From Margaritifera margaritifera (Eukaryota > Mollusca > Bivalvia > Unionida > Margaritiferidae), in the NCBI GenBank assembly GCA_029931535.1, contig JAQPZY010001561.1, forward strand, positions 3,396,001 through 3,460,000: a DNA stretch of 64,000 nucleotides. The letters run 5' to 3'. This document shows, in pieces, positions 56,928 through 64,000 of the stretch. Position 1 is the first letter of the stretch; each line of letters begins with the position of its first letter. Made by a program: the position numbers and the translations under genes. Under the pieces are notes generated by a model. It was not told the origin of the DNA, did no database searches, and saw only the letters and a list, made by a program, of their open reading frames with translations.

Positions 56928-57964
56928 GCTAAAAATTAAAAATAAAGTATCTCTGTTGCTTAAGCAGCACACTATGAAATTCGATTTATTCAAAATCTAA
57001 AATTGCTACATCCGCGTTTCGTTTTCAATTTGAAAAATGCAAATCGATTTATAAACAACATGCCCTTGGGAATACAGGCTCTTCGTTTTTGCAATGGGTC
57101 CTAATTTATCAGATAATGAACTGTAACGTTCCTGGAATCATTTGTCATTAAGTGCAAGAAAACAAAAAATTCTAAAATTTGCAATAGAATTCATTTCTGA
57201 AGATCGCAGTCAGTAATTTCTGGAATGAAGTACGCGTTTTCCCGTTGTTAATATTCCCCATCCAGCTTATCCACCCCTTAGTTTCACCAACGCTGCTCCC
57301 ATTCGATTGTTTGAAATTCGATGACATCTGTACATTACAAGAAATGACAGCCACTAAGAGTGCCAAGGTTTAAAATCTAGAATGCGAAGGTAAAATATCG
57401 CGGCATTACACATGCACACATTAATGTACGTAAAAAAAAAAAGACCAACAAAAGAAACCAACAAAACAACAAACAAACATGGGAACAAAGTATCCGGATC
57501 ACTTAAGCAACCGCTCGAGTACACACTAAATACTCACTTAGTCAACCGCTCAAGTACTCACAAAATAATAAAGCTCTTGGATGAATTCAACAGTTTCTTT
57601 TAAAACAAACATCATCTGTGCCTGAACTAATATGAATAAAGGCTGGACATAATCATATTCAAAGCAGATTGCTATACATGTACCTTGTAAAACTCAATAA
57701 TGCGTAATTTGTAGCGTTGGACATAACATGCCAGTACTTTTCTTATAGTGCACCTTTGACAGATGGTATAGCAAATATGACGCGGAAATGAATGCGTAGA
57801 GCATGAAGTAGCAGTTGCTGATGTTCGTACATAATTGAAGATGATAAATTAACCCTTGACACAAATTTATGTGGCCGGTGTGAAAACAGATGAAATAAAA
57901 AAGGCTTTCAACAAGGTCTTTGTCCACTATACTTATCTGAGAAAGTTTATCATGTTACAACATA
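56928..57964. other. No gene seen
   Basis: AT-rich sequence with a short A-rich run near 57430-57441. No recognised features. Confidence 0.45.
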
Positions 57965-58185
57965 TACCGTATGTACTCGCGTATAAACCGATACCAACTG
58001 CAAACTACATAGACCCAGATCTGCCGGCACATAATGCGCCGACAGATCTGGGTCTATACAGTTTGTAAGGAATAATCAGTAGAACAAAGAACATAGACCC
58101 TGATCTGCCGGCGCATAATGCTCCGGCAGATCATGGTCTATGTTGTTTGCATTTGGAGCCGACTTATACGCGAGTATAATTGGTA
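57965..58185. mobile_element. 221-bp MITE-like element with nested palindromes
   Basis: The outer ends TACCGTATGTACTCGCGTAT (57965) and, on the opposite strand from 58185, TACCAATTATACTCGCGTAT form a ~31-bp terminal inverted repeat sharing TACTCGCGTATAA. Inside are two tandem inner palindromes: CATAGACCCAGATCTGCCGG pairing with its complement (58007-58059) and a second version at 58091-58145 (CATAGACCCTGATCTGCCGG). Each has a loop around ATAATG. No coding capacity. Superfamily is not assigned. Confidence 0.82.
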
Positions 58186-58508
58186 GCTTTCACATACGGG
58201 TCAGGGTCCTTTTCCTGGTGGGTGAAAACATTCGGTTTACTCGGACATTTGCCACAGTCTCGGGAAAAACGTTCTTACGAATTTATAAATTATTAAAATA
58301 AGTCTTAGGAAAACATGGAGATACATAGTATGACTTCTATGACTTACATTGCTTATAATAATGAATACAGCGTTGTTTGGTAGTTGTTTCGATCACTGGA
58401 TGAGCCTTATAAATATATTTTATGTAAATAGCCACTTTAACGGAGCGAATAAGAACATTGAGCGATATATGCATCGGATGACGTCCATGAGAAAAGTATG
58501 GCTCGGTC
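58186..58508. other. No gene seen
   Basis: AT-rich sequence between the MITE and the 31-bp array. The 64-codon frame at 58349-58543 runs into the array. Confidence 0.45.
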
Positions 58509-59465
58509 GTAATATGGTATCATTTAACTTAGTTTACTCTTAATGTGGTACCATTTAACTTAGTTTACTCTTAATGTGGTACAATTTAACTTAGTTTACT
58601 CTTAATGTGGTACCATTTCACTTAGTTTAGTCTTAATGTGGTGTCATTTAACTTAGTTTAGTCTTAATGTGGTACCATTTAACTTAGTTTAGTCTTAATG
58701 TGGTGTCATTTAACTTAGTCTAGTCTTAATGTGGTACCATTTAACTTAGTCTAGTCTTAATGTGGTGTCATTTAACTTAGTTTAGTCTTAATGTGGTGTC
58801 ATTTAACTTAGTCTAGTCTTAATGTGGTGTCATTTAACTTAGTCTAGTCTTAATGTGGTGTCATTTAACTTAGTATAGTCTTAATGTGGTACCATTTAAC
58901 TTAGTCTAGTCTTAATGTGGTGTCATTTAACTTAGTTTAGTCTTAATGTGGTGTCATTTAACTTAGTCTAGTCTTAATGTAGTGTCATTTAACTTAGTCT
59001 AGTCTTAATGTGGTGTCATTTAACTTAGTCTAGTCTTAATGTGGTGTCATTTAACTTAGTCTAGTCTTAATGTGGTACCATTTAACTTAGTCTAGTCTTA
59101 ATGTGGTGTCATTTAACTTAGTCTAGTCTTAATGTGGTGTCATTTAACTTAGTTTAGTCTTAATGTGGTGTCATTTAACTTAGTCTAGTCTTAATGTGGT
59201 GTCATTTAACTTAGTTTAGTCTTAATGTGGTGTCATTTAACTTAGTCTAGTCTTAATGTGGTACCATTTAACTTAGTCTAGTCTTAATGTGGTGTCATTT
59301 AACTTAGTTTAGTCTTAATGTGGTGTCATTTAACTTAGTCTAGTCTTAATGTGGTACCATTTAACTTAGTCTCTTCTTAATGTGGTGTCATTTAACTTAG
59401 TTTAGTCTTAATGTGGTGCCATTTAACTTAGTCTAGTCTTAATGTGGTACCATTTAACTTAGTTT
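58509..59465. repeat. 31-bp minisatellite, about 31 copies
   Basis: Units contain TAATGTGGTACCATTTAACT plus TAGTTTAGTCT. GGTACC/GGTGTC and TTTAG/CTAG variants are interspersed. The first units end TTTACTC, the main body TTTAGTC or CTAGTC. Confidence 0.97.
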
Positions 59466-59557
59466 GGGAATCTTTATCTTAAGAACTTTAAATTTTCACC
59501 TTATTCTATTGCCAGCGGTTTGACCATACTTAAATATATGCGAGGCATCTCAAAAAC

Positions 59558-60191
59558 ATGAACGTGCTCGTCATATCAGAATATACATGGACACTAGAGC
59601 TATGCTATGAACGTGCTCGTCATATCAGAGTATACATGGACATTAGAGCTATGCTATGAACGTGCTCGTCATATCAGAATATACATGGACACTAGAGCTA
59701 TGCTATGAACGTGCTCGTCATATCAGAGTATACATGGACATTAGAGCTATGCTATGAACGTGCTCGTCATATCAGAGTATACATGGACATTAGAGCTATG
59801 CTATGAACGTGCTCGTCATATCAGAATATACATGGACACTAGAGCTATGCTATGAACGTGCTCGTCATATCAGAGTATACATGGACACTAGAGCTATGCT
59901 ATGAACGTGCTCGTCATATCAGAGTATACATTGACACTAGAACTATGCTATGAACGTGCTCGTCATATCAGAGTATACATGGACATTAGAGCTATGCTAT
60001 GAACGTGCTCGTCATATCAGAATATACATGGACACTAGAGCTATGATATGAACGTGCTCGTCATATCAGAGTATACATGGACACTAGAGCTATGCTATGA
60101 ACGTGCTCGTCATATCAGAATATACATTGACACCAGAGCTATGCTATGAACGTGCTCGTCATATCAGAATATACATTGACACTAGAACTAT
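59558..60191. repeat. 49-bp minisatellite, 13 copies
   Basis: Units contain ATGAACGTGCTCGTCATATC, AGAATATACATGGACACTAG and AGCTATGCT. AGAATA/AGAGTA and ACACTAG/ACATTAG variants are largely linked. Confidence 0.96.
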
Positions 60192-60198
60192 CAAAGAG

Positions 60199-60692
60199 CA
60201 CCTATCAATTTACCTGAGATTCAACATCTATCAATTTACCTGAGATTCGACACCTATCAATTTACCTGAGATTCGACACCTATCAATTTACCTGAGAATC
60301 AACATCTATCAATTTACCTGAGATTCAACATCTATCAATTTACCTGAGATTCGACACCTATCAATTTACCTGAGATTCAACATCTATCAATTTACCTGAG
60401 ATTCGACACCTATCAATTTACCTGAGATTCGACACCTATCAATTTACCTGAGATTCAACATCTATCAATTTACCTGAGATTCGACACCTGTCAATTTACC
60501 TGAGATTCAACATCTATCAATTTACCTGAGATTCGACACCTATCAATTTATCTGAGATTCAACATCTATCAATTTACCTGAGATTCGACACCTATCAATT
60601 TACCTGAGATTCAACATCTATCAATTTACCTGAGATTCGACACCTATCAATTTACCTGAGATTCAACATCTATCAATTTACCTGAGATTCGA
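60199..60692. repeat. 26-bp minisatellite, 19 copies, mostly alternating dimer
   Basis: Units of ATCAATTTACCTGAGATTC plus CGACACCT or AACATCT. The two forms alternate through much of the array, giving a 52-bp dimer periodicity. It abuts the 49-bp array with almost no spacer. Confidence 0.96.
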
Positions 60693-63600
60693 TGGCAAAA
60701 TCTAATGGGTGACGAATGGAGGGGTATAAAAAAAAATGAGGACAATATTATTGACCTATTTACATAGATCTGACGTCTAATAACATTTGTTGATTTTTAT
60801 TCTTTATAATTCATCAAACGTTTTCTCAAAGCAACAGCTGTTTTATTGAATTTAATACAATATTGCAGCTGTGCAAATATTCTGTGATTTATGCCCTTAG
60901 TTAGGTATAGCTTCGAGTATGTTCGTCAGTATATCTCAATCGCGTGGAAAGATGGAATGACGTAATCAGTGAAGGCCACGTTTACCTGACAGTAGCTCGA
61001 AATTTCGCGTGACACGACGACTGTTGCTATGGAGAAGAATAGACTAAATAAGAAAATCAAATTAAGATTAAATCATATAAAAATAAATAGGTATCTCAGA
61101 ATTCGACGAGTTATAAGAAAAAATTGGAATATATCCATTTATGTAGAAATCGAACCCCAGGAAGGTTTAATAGATTTGTACATATATGGTTTTGTTATAT
61201 ATTATCCCTCAAAGTACTCAAAAATTTCATCCTAATTTCAGGTACCTTGCCTTTTTTAAAACTAGTATCTGCATAATTTCATGACGTGTGTTGTTTATTT
61301 TTTTAATCTAATTGTATTTCCTTGTAAATTTCTTGATAACAGTTTTTTTCCCCCATCGCGACAGTGGTAGGGCATAGTGTTACACTTGTACGTCCGTCCG
61401 TACGTTCGTGAATCATACATCTCCACACTGGTAAAGTTTTGAGTTTAGGTCAGTTTTGAGTTACTTTGGTGGGGTATCCGTGTTCTATTAACACATTTAT
61501 ATTGTGTAATATTCATTTTAAATACACGTTACCGGACAATACAGTTGTCGTATATTTCATATCTTGCATCCATTATTTCATATATTATATCCATTATTTC
61601 AGAAGCATTTTTATAGTTATGTGATCTGTATATTTATTATATATGTTTTCAGGTAAGTACTGATGCCGCTTGGTGTAGACTTTGCTATGACGTGAGTACA
61701 ACATAATGCATTAATTTTAATGTCCCAGTAAGATTACTGAGAATGGTAATGGAAAATATATAGAATGCTTTCATTATATTAGTTAATAGTCAAATACAGT
61801 AAAACATTTCCATAGAATATCCTCAAAGGGACAAAACAGACTTGTCTTCTGTTGAGAGCTGCCCTTTACAAATAGACTGGTTATTGATTAAAATTAAGTG
61901 TCCTCCTTTATAATCAGTCTTGGAAATGGAAATCATAACACACCTAAGCTTGAGATTTTGTATCAGCCAATCAAAAGCCCTTTACTTTTGTAACGCCATT
62001 TTTTATTGATTCAGAGTGAAAATTAAGTCTCAACTTAATCTCAAAGTTTTATGATTGCCAGGTCAGGTGTCTTTTATATAAAGGAGGCCGTTAAAAATAT
62101 TTCAATGTATTCCGGAAGTGCTATGTTGCGAAATCTGTTAACACCCACGTATACTTGCCATTTTTTGTCGGTTATCCTCCGATTTAAGAGACCATCTGGC
62201 GATGAGTTTAAAACAGTAGTTGCTCTTTCAGACTTTGTATTGGACCGTGGACTGATTGTAAAGGGTGCGTGCCCGTAAACTGTCTCCCTTTTTTCCTTTA
62301 TTTTCCCACTCATTTTTAGTTTAGCAATAGCGAGATATAAGTATCACTTTTCTGGCGACGGCGGTGTCAATAAAATGAATATTTACACGTTTTTTTAAAG
62401 TTAGGTAGTATTTATCTTAAAGCTGTTCACGTCCGTCTGTGCGTCCGTCTGTGCGTCCATCTGTCAGTCGGTTCTTTTTGTTAAATGAACTCTGTATACA
62501 CCGATTGCGAGGGGGTAATTATATTTAGCATGATGAATCACGACAATAGATCAGTGTGAGCGATGTTGTCGATTTATGGACGCAGTCCCAGAGGGTGGAG
62601 GTGACGGTTGGGGAGGGGAATCAAGAGACAAAGAGAAATCGGATATTTTTTCGATTGTTTTCACTTCTATAAACCTCGACCTGCTAAATGTGTTTTTTGT
62701 CACAAATTTAAAGGCACTACAGAATCTGACGCTTCGCAATGGGTATTGCCTTTGTGTGACCTGTGACCTCATTTATTTTTTTGCGGTCTCTTTGACCTAA
62801 TATCTGGAACAAATATACCCAGATTTCATTTGTTTTAAATGTCAATGAATTTCTCGAACCAAGTTGCTGTATATTAAACCAACAGTTAGGTTTGATCTAA
62901 GTTTACATGAAGAAAAAAGAATATTCTTGCATAGATCTGAACAAGCCCATGTCAGCCATTTTGCTAATCAAAGGAAGATACATTGCACATGAAATATGTA
63001 CATGTATTCTTTGGTAATCTCTATATCAGCTGGACTCTGCTTTTTATACCTACATCCGTTGCAATAAGAAAGAATTTACATTTATTTCATGTATATGATA
63101 CATGCATAATTTAAGTAACGTATTTTGGATTCTTTTCTTGTTTGCCTTCAAATAAATTTATTTTAATTTAACTTATTTTCGCGACTCAACAGAAGGAAGG
63201 TTGGGTACGTACATTCAGTTTCATTCTTTTGAGATCTACAAAATCTCATCTACTTCTGTTTCTAAAAGTATGTTGTCCATGTACTTACTATATGCTATAT
63301 ACATGTTACTGATTTTGAAAGTTTTAACTATGATACTTTTGTTTGCCGATACAACAAGCTTTACTTCCAATCTGAGTTCGCATAACAGCTTCTTCTTCAA
63401 TTGCTATGACGTAAATTGCAATGCCATAAATTGTTATGACGTATATTGCTATGGCGTAATCATTTGTGCATGAAATAAAAATATTTAAAAAAAACAAAAC
63501 AAAGTAGTTTGTGTACGTTTAAAATGTCTAGGCATACAACCTAGTGGCCTGGCATGAATAATTAATAGCAAAATACCTTAATATTTAGTGTTGAAAACAA

Positions 63601-64000
63601 ATTGTAACTGTGCACGGGTATTTTGTCAGGATTACCTTGACTGCTACTTAAAAAAAGAATCTGATATAGTTTTTGTATCACTATTGAAAATGAAAGCGAA
63701 TATATCCCTATCCCTATCCCTATCCCTAAACAAACAATGTCATTTTGGAGCAAATCTCTTGTTTGAAACACATGACTGAAAATATGAAGTTTTTGTTATC
63801 AGATATATATATTATTCTTGTTAAGAAATAATAGCGATAAGGCACGTGCTTGTAGGAATTATATTATATCTGCTATGTGTTTTAAATCTATTTTATCTTT
63901 TAGACCATTAAAGATTGTTTTTGTTTTAGTTTACAAGATTTAGAGTAAGTTTAATGCATTCTCCATTAAAAACTTTAACGTTATATCAACCAGGTTGCTA
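60693..64000. other. No supported gene; minor simple repeats
   Basis: Small features are CGTCC-rich patches (61396-61412, 62430-62466), degenerate ATTGYTATGRCGTA repeats (about 63398-63457) and a (TATCCC)n tract at 63703-63728. Frames at 61029-61235, 62051-62278, 62576-62800 and 63201-63473 (all +) have no recognisable motif. If a diverged exon exists in this window, this less repetitive 3.3-kb stretch is the likeliest place, but I cannot support one. Confidence 0.45.

Noticed and set aside
56517..57000. 158-codon minus and 136-codon plus frames over the 18-bp array
   Set aside because: Artefact of an 18-bp unit; the repeat is open on both strands.
63703..63728. Telomere-like repeat (TATCCC)n
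   Set aside because: Only about four copies, and the unit differs from the animal CCCTAA telomere repeat. A simple-sequence tract is sufficient.

Overview
The window looks like non-coding DNA from a eukaryotic, probably marine lophotrochozoan (molluscan) genome. That placement is an inference from the repeat content: tRNA-derived SINEs with CAA-type tails, CR1-like LINE fragments, mariner, hAT and piggyBac-like DNA transposons, long (TA)n, (TATG)n, (GA)n and (CA)n microsatellites, and a very high density of minisatellites. It is AT-rich. I found no convincing host protein-coding exon, no rRNA and no functional tRNA gene. Every long open frame lies in a tandem array whose unit is a multiple of 3, in a microsatellite, or in a decayed transposable element.

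About 30 separate minisatellite arrays with different units (12 to 111 bp, roughly 2 to 80 copies) occupy about 17 kb, a quarter of the window by hand count. The largest are a 23-bp array (9.29-11.14 kb), 22-bp (40.84-42.58 kb), 49-bp (16.63-17.60 kb), 34-bp (53.98-54.96 kb), 31-bp (58.51-59.47 kb) and 59-bp (23.69-24.60 kb). Some have higher-order periodicity.

Interspersed elements, left to right: a SINE with 12-bp target-site duplications (TSDs) at 0.92-1.10 kb and a second SINE at 2.18-2.37 kb; a hairpin element at 6.05-6.15 kb; a piggyBac-like non-autonomous element flanked by TTAA (6.98-7.61 kb); a diverged duplicated segment (11.14-11.56 and 12.33-13.02 kb), one copy of which carries a 248-bp hAT-type MITE with 8-bp TSDs; a tRNA-Asp-like sequence (16.6 kb); a full-length but dead mariner (18.64-20.33 kb) with a truncated inverted neighbour; two LINE fragments tail to tail (20.77-22.92 kb); another LINE tail (29.90-30.38 kb); a tandem duplication of an unclassified ~0.9-1 kb repeat (34.65-36.55 kb); three copies of one tRNA-Leu/Ser-like SINE family (36.97, 43.25, 48.10 kb), two with long exact TSDs; a palindrome-rich repeat family (50.8-53.0 kb); and a nested-palindrome MITE (57.97-58.19 kb).

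The most interesting observation is that several minisatellites have recognisable parents. A 38-bp array is an amplified piece of mariner transposase around the second catalytic Asp (LLHDNAP). A 29-bp array is an amplified piece of LINE reverse transcriptase starting in the YADD motif. Another 29-bp array starts in the mariner N-terminal region. A 49-bp array is an amplified 5' half of a tRNA-Asp-like sequence. The window therefore appears to record minisatellites arising inside mobile elements.
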